Shown one piece after another: positions 1 through 8,403 of a DNA stretch of 36,387 bases. Both the position numbers and the translations under genes were made by a program. Every line of letters starts with the position of its first letter. Positions within the stretch are counted from its first letter, which is position 1. Source of the stretch: CALHRB01 sp964473465 (GTDB taxonomy: Bacteria; Bacteroidota; Ignavibacteria; Kapaibacteriales; UBA2268); the NCBI GenBank assembly GCA_964473465.1, contig CAYYPE010000017.1:1-36387 (forward strand), in the 5' to 3' direction. The notes under the pieces are model-generated. The model made no database searches. It was given only the letters and a program-made list of their open reading frames with translations, and was not told the DNA's origin.

Positions 1-3000
1 CCAATATGAGAAGCAACGAATTCAGCCTCAAATTCGATGAATTCACCGGGTTGTAATGTAACAGGTAAGTTCAAGGATGCTTTATTGAACCTGAAACCTT
101 CCGTACCATAATTCACACCATCAGTTGAAATTGCACCCGGAGGATTAACAACCAGATCAGTAATTGTAACTGAATCATCCCATTGATATCTTGTATTTGT
201 TATTCTGATGGTTCTTGTCTGTTTCTTTGCAAAATCATTTACGATAGTTGTGTCAAAATCGTAATCCGATGTTGCTATGACTGGAATAATACCAATTCCT
301 TCCAAAACAGATTTAGCTTTGCTGTAAGCTGAATTTTCAAAAGCAAATTCAACTTTGTGCTCGCCTACAACTTTAGGATTAAATACAACGGGTGTATATA
401 ATTCCTCTTTTGGTTGAAGTATAAGATTCAAGTATTTTGTTCTGTCAAATTCAAATGCCTCGGGATGCATTGAACCGGGTTGTTGAATGAGGCTTGTAAC
501 AGAAACTTGCTCTGTTCCAGTATTGACTACTGTTAAAACCTGTGTGCCAATAGCATCGTAAGGTCCCTTATTAATTCTTTTTCTTTGCCAGTCATAAGAG
601 TTTGAAGCAAGCCCGGGAGCAATACCACAACCGAAAATAACACAGATACTGTCTAATTGTCTGGCATCGTTAAAGAAAACTATCTGGTCAGGATAATCCT
701 TTTCGGCTGTTGGTGCAAAAAATACATTAAATATAAATGATTTCTTCGGCTCTATCACAATTGGATTAACCATTAAACCATTAACATCAACAGGAGGCAA
801 ATCTGTAGAGTAAACCGGGTCAGTTGGTCCTTTGTAACCAGTAATAATAAGATCTACAGAACCTGTATTGGTTATTGTAAATGGTTTGTTAACCGGTGGT
901 TTGTTAATGGTTAAACAGCCAAAATTAACATCTGTAACGTCAATAATTGGTTCACCAACCTTAGCTTCAATTCTGGATTTATAAGCAAAGAAGCAGGTAT
1001 CCCCTATTCCAATGGAATCTGAAAAAGTTCCTTCCTGTGTTGCTGTAAATTCGACAGTGAAATCAATGCTTTGTTTTGGACCTAACCAATAGGGTAGAAC
1101 AACATTTGGTGGCAAAATCAAATTAAATCCTTGATTTCCACTCTTCAATCTGAGGCTTGTTAATTTGACAGGTGAGGTTTCTGACTCATTAATTGCCTGA
1201 AATTGAGCTGACTTTTTCTCACCTATTTTTAGTGTTCCCAGATTAACTTTTTCTGGTTTAATTGCAAGTTTGATAGCTTTGTAAATGACTGTGATGCTAG
1301 TATCATTTCCACGTCTGTCAGAAAATACTATCACTGCTTTGGCATCCTGTTCAAGGTCAACAACTTTCAATGACCAGTTAGTTGTTCTTGTTTCACCGGG
1401 GACGAACTCATCATAATCAAGGATATAATTATAGCTTTCGGCAGCATCAAGAACAATCATAGCAAGATTAGATCTAATCTTTGCATCATCAGGCATATCA
1501 GTAACTGTTGCACCCTTAACTGTTCCATCGCATTCAACTATCCACTTTGGATCTGGTGGAACTGTGTCAGGCTTTTCAAGGTCTGCAAGGGCTGCGCTGG
1601 TCGGGAATCCATAAGAATCATAGCTTGAATAACCGAACGAATAGGCTGCAAATGGTCTTTTTGCTCTTATTTTATAAACACCATCGCCGGGAAGAGTGAT
1701 TGTTTTGAGAGCATATTTTCTTCCTTCAACATCATAATTGAAAAGCTCGTCAATACCCGGGAATCTGGATCTCAAAGCTCTCCAAACAAACTGACCGCCC
1801 TGAACCTGTGCAAATTCCATATCAATAGGCATCATTCCCAGAGAGTCGGTTTCATAAACTAAATTGATATAATTTTCAGGGAATGCATCACCGCCCATGA
1901 TACCCGGTGTACAGAATGTGATTTCTTTCTGATATTGCTGCAATGGAGTCATAACCATAACAAACGGGTCACTATTTGGATGTGGGTATCCATCTTCCTG
2001 AACGCCAGTGTTATAAAGCGTTACTCCGATTGGTTTATCACCAGAAATAACAACTGAGCGAGGAGTCTGACCGAGTGGAACCATTCTCATATCGAGGAAC
2101 GCTCTTCCTTCAATACCGCCTGCATCGGGAAGAAATCCTATCTGATTTCCATCCTTGTATATACGGGTATTTGGTTCTTTTGCAAATATTTTTATCGGGG
2201 AAGAATGCTTTCTTTTAGGAACTTTTGGAACATGATAATCAGTTCCCCATGTAAATGTCGGTATGTCCATTTCAACAGTGTAATCACACCACTGATTACC
2301 TGTTGGAATATTATTACATTGATTACCAGTAACAAGTGCAACTGGTTTGTTTGCTACAACTTTACTTCCTGATAATTCAGCTTCATCTGCATCTGTTGAA
2401 AACATCCAAACATCACCTTTCATAAGGATGGCTTCCTTTGTTTGACCCGGTTTCATTCCACCGGCTGTTTTGGTTACAGAATTGCCACCCAGAGTAAATC
2501 TGACTTTTGTGTCATCATAAGCAGCAACAATACCGCAGGTATTTGGAAGCTTGTAGTTCCATACTGCTCGAAACATAGCATCTACTTTATGTCCGGCTAC
2601 AATGTACTCTTTACCAAGAGATGAAACAGGAATTGCAAGGAATCCATCACTTGTGTATCTATATCTAACCACGCAATAAACAACCATCGGATCATTTGCA
2701 TAGACATGAATACCAGAACCAGCGTAAACCTGCTCAGGAACGTTCGGGTCACGTCCAGCTTTGGTATAAGCCTGTCCGATGACTGGTGTTATATTGAATT
2801 CTATAACATCATTTGCTATTGTCATCCTTGACCTCAGGAAACCTTTACCGGGAACTTCAACAGTAACAAGTGTTTTAACCGGTGAGGTAACAAATATTTT
2901 AATAAAGTTCGAAAACCCATAGCTTTCATCCTCAAAGCAAGGCGGTATTGTGAACCAGAACTCCTTGCCCACGTTATTTGCTCCTAACATTTTTGGCAGA

Positions 3001-3104
3001 CTGCTTTTGATATCTTCCTCATTTACTTCGCCAAATGCACCCTTAGGAACTATTAAGCTAATGAGCAAAAACAGAAAGAGGATAATTCGTAAACTGTTTT
3101 TCAT
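1..3104 (-). CDS. Large secreted IgGFc-binding-like / ASH-repeat protein (partial, C-terminus beyond the left edge)
   Basis: An open frame runs from an ATG at 3104 to the window edge without a stop, giving at least 1034 residues. A strong Shine-Dalgarno (GGAGG) lies 5 nt before the ATG. The first 25 or so residues are a signal peptide (MKNSLRIILFLFLLISLIVP, then KGAFG). The first third contains GKEFWFTIPP, followed by FVTSPVKTLVTVEVPGKGF and VIEFNITP. This is the pattern of the IgGFc-binding N-terminal-like domain often found in secreted Bacteroidota proteins. Later segments (LGTLKIGEKKSAQFQAIN; VNFGCLTINKPPVNKPFTIT; TGTEQVSVTSLI) look like repeated ASH/HYDIN-type beta-sandwich domains. A T9SS sorting domain may follow beyond the edge but cannot be seen. 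The role is probably cell-surface or adhesive; ligand unknown. The 191-nt gap upstream (3105-3295) holds no gene. Confidence 0.85.
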   Translation of the reverse strand, partial: MKNSLRIILFLFLLISLIVPKGAFGEVNEEDIKSSLPKMLGANNVGKEFWFTIPPCFEDESYGFSNFIKIFVTSPVKTLVTVEVPGKGFLRSRMTIANDVIEFNITPVIGQAYTKAGRDPNVPEQVYAGSGIHVYANDPMVVYCVVRYRYTSDGFLAIPVSSLGKEYIVAGHKVDAMFRAVWNYKLPNTCGIVAAYDDTKVRFTLGGNSVTKTAGGMKPGQTKEAILMKGDVWMFSTDADEAELSGSKVVANKPVALVTGNQCNNIPTGNQWCDYTVEMDIPTFTWGTDYHVPKVPKRKHSSPIKIFAKEPNTRIYKDGNQIGFLPDAGGIEGRAFLDMRMVPLGQTPRSVVISGDKPIGVTLYNTGVQEDGYPHPNSDPFVMVMTPLQQYQKEITFCTPGIMGGDAFPENYINLVYETDSLGMMPIDMEFAQVQGGQFVWRALRSRFPGIDELFNYDVEGRKYALKTITLPGDGVYKIRAKRPFAAYSFGYSSYDSYGFPTSAALADLEKPDTVPPDPKWIVECDGTVKGATVTDMPDDAKIRSNLAMIVLDAAESYNYILDYDEFVPGETRTTNWSLKVVDLEQDAKAVIVFSDRRGNDTSITVIYKAIKLAIKPEKVNLGTLKIGEKKSAQFQAINESETSPVKLTSLRLKSGNQGFNLILPPNVVLPYWLGPKQSIDFTVEFTATQEGTFSDSIGIGDTCFFAYKSRIEAKVGEPIIDVTDVNFGCLTINKPPVNKPFTITNTGSVDLIITGYKGPTDPVYSTDLPPVDVNGLMVNPIVIEPKKSFIFNVFFAPTAEKDYPDQIVFFNDARQLDSICVIFGCGIAPGLASNSYDWQRKRINKGPYDAIGTQVLTVVNTGTEQVSVTSLIQQPGSMHPEAFEFDRTKYLNLILQPKEELYTPVVFNPKVVGEHKVEFAFENSAYSKAKSVLEGIGIIPVIATSDYDFDTTIVNDFAKKQTRTIRITNTRYQWDDSVTITDLVVNPPGAISTDGVNYGTEGFRFNKASLNLPVTLQPGEFIEFEAEFVASHI

Positions 3105-3295
3105 AAATTCCTCCAATAGTTAAATAAAATTAATTGAGTTTTCATTATTGATTATCGTCAAATATATATAATTTTCTTATTAAAATATAGCATTTAATTA
3201 CTTTTAACTGATTTTTTTAATCAGGTATAAGTATTAACAAACAAAAGGAACGAATGTTACAAAAAAAATTAAAAAAATTAAAAATTTATATTTAT

Positions 3296-4486
3296 TTAAA
3301 TAAGCCCTAAGTCTTTACCTGCAATTTTGAAGGCATCAAGAATCTGTTCCAGATGAACATCTTCATGAGTTGCCATATAACTTGTTCTCATCATACTCAT
3401 ATTTGGCGGTACCCCGGGCGGAATGAATGCATTTACGAACACTCCGAGATCAAAAAGTTTTCGCCAGAGAAGAAATGCTTTGTCCACATCTCCAACAATT
3501 ACAGGCACAATAGCTGTTTCATGCTCTACAATTGTAAATCCGAGTTCTTTGAATCCTTTTCTCATTTTATTTGAGTTGGAAATCAGCTTATCCACTCTCC
3601 ACGGCTCTTCCATCAAAATCTCAAGAGAGACAAGAGCTGCAGCACAGGAAGCTGGGGTTGGACTTGCACTGAAAATAATTGCGGGGGAATGATGCTTCAG
3701 ATAGTTTGTTACTCGTTCAGGACCCGCAACAAATCCTCCCAAGGAAGAAAATGTTTTTGAAAAAGTTCCCATCACTAAATCTGTTTCTGACTCCAACCCA
3801 TAATGCGACGGTGTCCCTCTTCCACCTTTACCTATCACCCCAACAGCATGAGCGTCATCAACAAGGATTCTTGCACCGTATTTTTTTGCAACTCTGATAA
3901 GATTCGGAAGATCTACAATTTCGCCAGTAACCGAAAATACTCCATCAGTTACTATAAATTTCCCTGCAGACTCAGGAATTCTTGAAAGGGTCTTTTCGAG
4001 ATCGTCCATATCATTATGCTTATATCGCACAAATTCAGCAAATGCCCCTTTTGCCATCATTGCTCCGTTTACTATACATGCATGATTTTCCTTATCAAGA
4101 ATAATATAATCACCTTTTGAGACAAGCGTTGAAATTACTCCGATTGCAGTCTGATAACCAGTGCTAAAAAGCAACACAGACTCGAAGCCCAAGAATTCTG
4201 CAATTCTATGTTCTAACTCAATATGAAGGTCAACTGTTCCAGTTAAATATCTCGACCCAGAGCATCCAGTTCCATATTTTTTTATGGCATTCATAGAGGC
4301 TTCTTTAACCCTCGGATGTGCAGTAAGTCCCAAATAATTATTCGAACCAGCCATAATAAATTTTCGACCCTCGATCCTGACTTCAGGTCCTTCGTTTTCT
4401 TCAATTGCTCTGAAATATGGGTATAAACCCATTGCTTTTACTTCGTCAGCTCTAACAAAACTATAACACTTTTCAAATAAATCCAC
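3296..4486 (-). CDS. Serine palmitoyltransferase-like alpha-oxoamine synthase (PLP-dependent)
   Basis: 396 residues, the usual length for the alpha-oxoamine synthase family (BioF, KBL, HemA, SPT). The start is GTG at 4486, with GGAGA just upstream. The PLP-lysine motif is GTFSKTFSSLGGF, with Lys244. The aspartate and histidine that hold the cofactor are in DDAHAVG (Asp211, His213), and the ring-stacking histidine is His135 in DKENHACIVNG. The N-terminal stretch KAMGLYPYFRAIEENEGPEV and the SNNYLGLTAHPRVKEA / YGTGCSGSRYLTGT segments resemble Bacteroidota serine palmitoyltransferases more than BioF or KBL. If so, it condenses serine with an acyl thioester to start sphingolipid synthesis. There is no biotin gene or acyl carrier protein beside it. 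Membership of the family is certain; the SPT substrate is an inference. Confidence 0.85.
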   Translation of the reverse strand: MDLFEKCYSFVRADEVKAMGLYPYFRAIEENEGPEVRIEGRKFIMAGSNNYLGLTAHPRVKEASMNAIKKYGTGCSGSRYLTGTVDLHIELEHRIAEFLGFESVLLFSTGYQTAIGVISTLVSKGDYIILDKENHACIVNGAMMAKGAFAEFVRYKHNDMDDLEKTLSRIPESAGKFIVTDGVFSVTGEIVDLPNLIRVAKKYGARILVDDAHAVGVIGKGGRGTPSHYGLESETDLVMGTFSKTFSSLGGFVAGPERVTNYLKHHSPAIIFSASPTPASCAAALVSLEILMEEPWRVDKLISNSNKMRKGFKELGFTIVEHETAIVPVIVGDVDKAFLLWRKLFDLGVFVNAFIPPGVPPNMSMMRTSYMATHEDVHLEQILDAFKIAGKDLGLI

Positions 4487-4608
4487 TTATTCTCCAAATA
4501 AATTAATAAAGTTATAAAAAATTTTTTTTAGCAATGACAAATATTATAAAAAATATCAGCATTTCAAAATTTAATATTACTAATTGATTGATTTTAATTG
4601 ATTTTTTT

Positions 4609-5601
4609 TTATCTTAGATAATGATAAACATATTTGGGTTCTATTGATAAAACTTTATAATTCTCAGGAACACTTATCTCTGGAACTAAAACACCAGTAT
4701 CATCATTCATAATCTGATAATAATCAAGACTTATATTTATATCTTTTGGATTAATTTTTGTAATCATAGCAATTCCACTTCTGATCGTAACTTTGAACTT
4801 ATCTGGAACTAAAACATGGTTTTCGCCTAAGTCTCTTCCTTTTGTTTTGATTGGAACATCATAAAAAATCATTTCTGCAATTTGTTGAACTTCACCGCTT
4901 ACCTTCACTTCCTTTTGGGATAGAGTGATAATGTTTGATAATGTATCTTTCAATGGAACTTCAAACAAAAACGGTTTATCAACATCAGTAAAAACCTGAC
5001 TCTCAGTTGACCAATATTGAATCTGCTTAATAATTTTTTCATTACCCCTAATGTTGATAATATCAGGATTAACTTTTACTTTACCAAGCAAAAGGAATCC
5101 TTCCTTCGGAATAATTCTGACTCTTGGCTTTACTTCAACAGAGCTTATCCCAATTCGTCCTAACCTCACAGTGATAGGTGGAGAATTGGTTGAAACAGCC
5201 CTTGCATTTCCTAAAAATTTGACGTTATCAATTAAATCATTTCTCGAAATTTGATAAATCGAATCAATATCCTTATTGGATAAGTCAATCACTATCTCGT
5301 AAGCTGGATTGATGAACAGAAGATTAAAAAGCTGCCAACCGTTTCCTTTTACTTCTATCGGAACTTCATTAATAAATCTATCTTTTCCAGAAAATTCAAT
5401 TGACCAGCTATCTGATGTAATTATCTTTAAAGGTATTCTGATGGTTGTATAGAATTCCTGATTCAAGCTTGTATAAAACCAAAGGGCTACCGCAAAAAGG
5501 AATGCCCCAAGTAAAGCTTTTTTGCTTGTTAATTCTTTAACCCCTTTTCCCAAAAAAGTTGGAAACTTATTTTTATTTTTTCCCAATTGAATTTGAATCA
5601 A
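4609..5601 (-). CDS. YbbR-like domain protein
   Basis: About 330 residues. There is one N-terminal membrane anchor (residues about 27-45, KKALLGAFLFAVALWFY) followed by a long beta-rich extracytoplasmic region with repeated YbbR-type segments (for example PLKIITSDSWSIEF, PRVRIIPKEGFLLLGKVKVN, VPIKTKGRDLGENHVLVP). YbbR/CdaR proteins of Firmicutes regulate a diadenylate cyclase, but no cyclase gene is present here. The role in this lineage is therefore open; cell-envelope association is the safe reading. No ATG lies before the membrane segment, so translation must use TTG (5601, or a downstream TTG at 5586). The start overlaps the dnaG stop by up to 29 nt, suggesting translational coupling as the last gene of the fol-dnaG run. 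Confidence 0.75.
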   Translation of the reverse strand: MIQIQLGKNKNKFPTFLGKGVKELTSKKALLGAFLFAVALWFYTSLNQEFYTTIRIPLKIITSDSWSIEFSGKDRFINEVPIEVKGNGWQLFNLLFINPAYEIVIDLSNKDIDSIYQISRNDLIDNVKFLGNARAVSTNSPPITVRLGRIGISSVEVKPRVRIIPKEGFLLLGKVKVNPDIINIRGNEKIIKQIQYWSTESQVFTDVDKPFLFEVPLKDTLSNIITLSQKEVKVSGEVQQIAEMIFYDVPIKTKGRDLGENHVLVPDKFKVTIRSGIAMITKINPKDINISLDYYQIMNDDTGVLVPEISVPENYKVLSIEPKYVYHYLR

Positions 5602-7489
5602 AAATTTTTAAAATCTGTGCTTTCTTCTTTAACAATTTATCAATAATTATAATATTTTCTTTCTGCTCTTCAAAATCTATTTCCTTAATTTTTGCTTTGA
5701 GATTTTTCAACTCCTTTTCGATTCTGATAATTTCAAGATTAAGATATGCATCTGTTAAAGGCTTAATTGATTCAGTATCTTTCATTCCCCTGATAAAATC
5801 TTTCCAATTCGAGCTTGCTTGTTCATTTATTAAAGCGTCATCTTTCAATAGTAATTCCAGCAAAAAATTTTTGTCTGCTTGCTCAATCTCCTGATCATCA
5901 ATGAGTCTTTCTGGAATATTATCCCCGTCAGAAATTATCTGAACTAAGATTCTAAATAGCTTTTCAGCAGTATTAGTTATTAGACCATGTTTCAATATTT
6001 TGTACTTTTTGTCTAACTCATTAAGTATTTCTGGCTTCTTTAAAATAAAGTGAAGTATAATTTTTTCTTCTGGAAGAATTTCTTCTTCTAAATTTTTTTT
6101 ACTAAAATTTTCCCTTTCAAATGCTTTAGTTTGTTCACCTTTTGTTTCTGATTTTTGAGCTGAAGTCTGAGCTTCTTTTGTTTTTTCTTTTGCTTCAATT
6201 TTGTTTTTTTCTGTGTAAATTGCTTCTAACTGCTTTTCGGTTAAATTCAGCGAAGAGGCTATTTTGGATATATAGATATCATGCTGTAACCTATCGGGTA
6301 TTTTCGTAACCAGATCAACAAGATATCTGATTAATTCAGCTTTTTCAGTCGGTGAATTAATATTGGATTGTTTTTGCTTTAATTCTATTATAAACTCGAT
6401 AAAATCAACAGCTTCATCAAGATATTTTTCAAATAATGTCTTTCCATGCTTTTTGATAAGACTGTCTGGATCTTCTCCTTTTGGCAGAAGGACAATAAAA
6501 ATCTCAAATCCCTGTTTAATTGCAAGTTCAAGCCCTCTTTCAGTTGCTTTTATCCCTGCTTCATCGGCATCGTAAACAAAATAAATCTTTTTGCAGTATG
6601 ATTTTAATATTCCCAGCTGATCATTTGTCAGTGCAGTTCCGCTTGAAGAAATCGAATTTTTGAATCCCGCCTGATGAAGGGAAATTACGTCAGCATATCC
6701 TTCAACCATAATGGCATATTTTTTTGAACGGATTTCGTTTTTTGCCTGAAACAAACCGTATAGAGTTTTACTTTTGTCATAAACAAGAGTTTGAGGAGTG
6801 TTAATATACTTTGGTTGGTCTTTTTCATCGGTTAAAATTCTGGCACCAAAGCCAATCACCTTGCCAAATTTATCCTGAATCGGGAACATTGCCCTGCCTC
6901 TGAATCTATCGTAGTAAGTTCCGTTCTCTTCATTTTTAACAAGCAAACCCGATTCAAATATCAAATTTTCATCATATCCTTGATTTTTCAGCAGTTTTAG
7001 TATGTTATCCCAACTGTTTATTGAATATCCAAGATAGAATTCATTTATTGTTTCGTCCTTATAGCCTCGGTTGTGAAAATAGCTAAGAACAGCTTTTCCT
7101 GAAGTAGTCTTTAAGTTATTATGATAATGTTCATTGGCTTTTTCCAGAATTTCAAGAATTGAATCCCTTTTTGATGTTTGCTCGCTGTTTTTTTGGGATT
7201 TTTTTTCTTCTAATCTAATACCGACTTTCGAAGCAAGAATTTTTAGGCTTTCCTGAAAGCTATATCCATAATAATCCATCATAAATGTCAGAGCATTACC
7301 CGCTTTTCCGCATCCAAAACATTTATAAATTGACTTTTCGGGGGATACTGTGAAAGAAGGTGTTTTTTCCTGATGAAAGGGACAAAGTCCTATATAATTT
7401 GTTCCTCTCTTTCTTAAGTCAACTACTTCACCGATTATATCTACTATATCGGTAAGTTCAAGAACTTTGTTTTTTATTTCTTCTTTCAT
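5573..7489 (-). CDS. dnaG: DNA primase DnaG
   Basis: Synthesises RNA primers at the replication fork. From the ATG at 7489 the protein has 638 residues. The CHC2 zinc-finger ligands are Cys36, His39, Cys57 and Cys60 (CPFHQEKTPSF ... CFGCGKAGNA). The basic RNA-polymerase core includes YYDRFRGRAMFPI. The Toprim motifs are EGYADVI (263-269) and DADEAG (307-312), followed by GEDPDS. The C-terminal part is lysine/glutamate rich and weakly conserved, as expected for the helicase-interacting domain. The frame extends 4 codons upstream to a TTG at 7501 that overlaps the folK stop. The ATG is preferred because MKEEIKNKVLELTDIVDIIG matches the usual DnaG N-terminus. It is co-directional with and abuts folK upstream and the ybbR-like gene downstream. 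Confidence 0.97.
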   Translation of the reverse strand: MKEEIKNKVLELTDIVDIIGEVVDLRKRGTNYIGLCPFHQEKTPSFTVSPEKSIYKCFGCGKAGNALTFMMDYYGYSFQESLKILASKVGIRLEEKKSQKNSEQTSKRDSILEILEKANEHYHNNLKTTSGKAVLSYFHNRGYKDETINEFYLGYSINSWDNILKLLKNQGYDENLIFESGLLVKNEENGTYYDRFRGRAMFPIQDKFGKVIGFGARILTDEKDQPKYINTPQTLVYDKSKTLYGLFQAKNEIRSKKYAIMVEGYADVISLHQAGFKNSISSSGTALTNDQLGILKSYCKKIYFVYDADEAGIKATERGLELAIKQGFEIFIVLLPKGEDPDSLIKKHGKTLFEKYLDEAVDFIEFIIELKQKQSNINSPTEKAELIRYLVDLVTKIPDRLQHDIYISKIASSLNLTEKQLEAIYTEKNKIEAKEKTKEAQTSAQKSETKGEQTKAFERENFSKKNLEEEILPEEKIILHFILKKPEILNELDKKYKILKHGLITNTAEKLFRILVQIISDGDNIPERLIDDQEIEQADKNFLLELLLKDDALINEQASSNWKDFIRGMKDTESIKPLTDAYLNLEIIRIEKELKNLKAKIKEIDFEEQKENIIIIDKLLKKKAQILKIFDSNSIGKK

Positions 7490-7497
7490 TATTAAGT

Positions 7498-8070
7498 TCA
7501 ATTATCAAAGTTCAATTTATCAAAAAATAAAACTTGTGATTCATCAGGACATTTTTTTAATAAATCTTCAATGGACATATTAAAAATTGGATGAATAAAA
7601 TCCGGTGCTATTTCATTAATCGGCTCTAAAACAAATCTTCTGAGGTGCATCCTCTGGTGTGGAATAACTAAATCTTTGCTATGAATTATTTCACCATCGT
7701 AGAAAATAATATCAATATCAATTTCCCGTTCGTGCCATTTAGCTCTTTTTTTTCTGCCTAAATTAACTTCGATACTATGACATAAATTTAGTAATTCAAA
7801 CGGCTCCAAGTCAGTCCCGGCAGAAATTGCCATATTCAAAAATTTTGATTGATTGAGATAATCAACAGGATCAGTCTCATATATTGATGAAAACCTGTGA
7901 TTAAATAATTGCCCTGAATTAATTAGCGATCTGACAGCCAGTATTAAATAATTTTTTCTATCACTAATATTTGAACCGAGTGATAGTATTACAGTTTTCA
8001 ATTTATTACTTGATATAAATAAATTATTTCCTTGTAATTGATTGTTCTGCTTCGATATAACTGACAACAT
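7498..8070 (-). CDS. folK: 2-amino-4-hydroxy-6-hydroxymethyldihydropteridine pyrophosphokinase (HPPK)
   Basis: Transfers pyrophosphate from ATP to 6-hydroxymethyl-dihydropterin in folate synthesis. The family landmarks are present in order: VILSLGSNISDRKNYL, SSIYETDPVDYLNQSKFLNMA, LGRKKRAKWHEREIDIDIIFYDG (metal-binding DIDI) and LVIPHQRMHLRRFVLEPINEIAPD. The ATG at 8070 gives 190 residues with an unusual extension of about 23 residues before the core and overlaps folB by 47 nt. A TTG at 8001 (Leu24) would give MKTVILSLGSN, the textbook HPPK N-terminus, but lacks a well-spaced Shine-Dalgarno, so the start is uncertain. The stop overlaps the first possible dnaG start codon. Confidence 0.94.
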   Translation of the reverse strand: MLSVISKQNNQLQGNNLFISSNKLKTVILSLGSNISDRKNYLILAVRSLINSGQLFNHRFSSIYETDPVDYLNQSKFLNMAISAGTDLEPFELLNLCHSIEVNLGRKKRAKWHEREIDIDIIFYDGEIIHSKDLVIPHQRMHLRRFVLEPINEIAPDFIHPIFNMSIEDLLKKCPDESQVLFFDKLNFDN

Positions 8071-8401
8071 TCCTTATTGGAACATTAATTTTACGAACTC
8101 TTACGGTAGCTTTCTCAATGTTAGGCATCTTTTCCATAACCTGATTTAATATTTCATTAGTTATAGTTTCAATCAGATTATATGATTCTTCGGTTATTAC
8201 ATCTTCGATGCAAACCATAGCCTCTTCATAATTGACAGCATAATTAACGTCATCATTAATAATTGCTTCTGTGGCATTGTAATAGAGGTCTAAATCAACT
8301 TCATATTTACCGCCGAGCACCTGTTCCTCAGATTTCACACCGTGATAAGCATAAAAAACGGCATCCTTGATTGTTAGTCTTGTTAGCGATGTTTCTTTCA
8401 T
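8024..8401 (-). CDS. folB: Dihydroneopterin aldolase
   Basis: 125 residues, the usual FolB length. It cleaves 7,8-dihydroneopterin to 6-hydroxymethyl-dihydropterin, the substrate of FolK, whose gene overlaps it downstream. Landmarks: the N-terminal FYAYHGVKSEEQVLGGKYEVDLDL (catalytic-region Glu and the pterin-site segment), VNYEEA, LIETITNEI (pterin-binding Glu) and VRVRKINVPI with the conserved lysine near the C-terminus. The ATG at 8401 lies 2 nt after the stop of the IPT/SUMF1-like lipoprotein gene, so it is probably co-transcribed with it. Confidence 0.95.
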   Translation of the reverse strand: MKETSLTRLTIKDAVFYAYHGVKSEEQVLGGKYEVDLDLYYNATEAIINDDVNYAVNYEEAMVCIEDVITEESYNLIETITNEILNQVMEKMPNIEKATVRVRKINVPIRNVVSYIEAEQSITRK

Positions 8402-8403
8402 AA

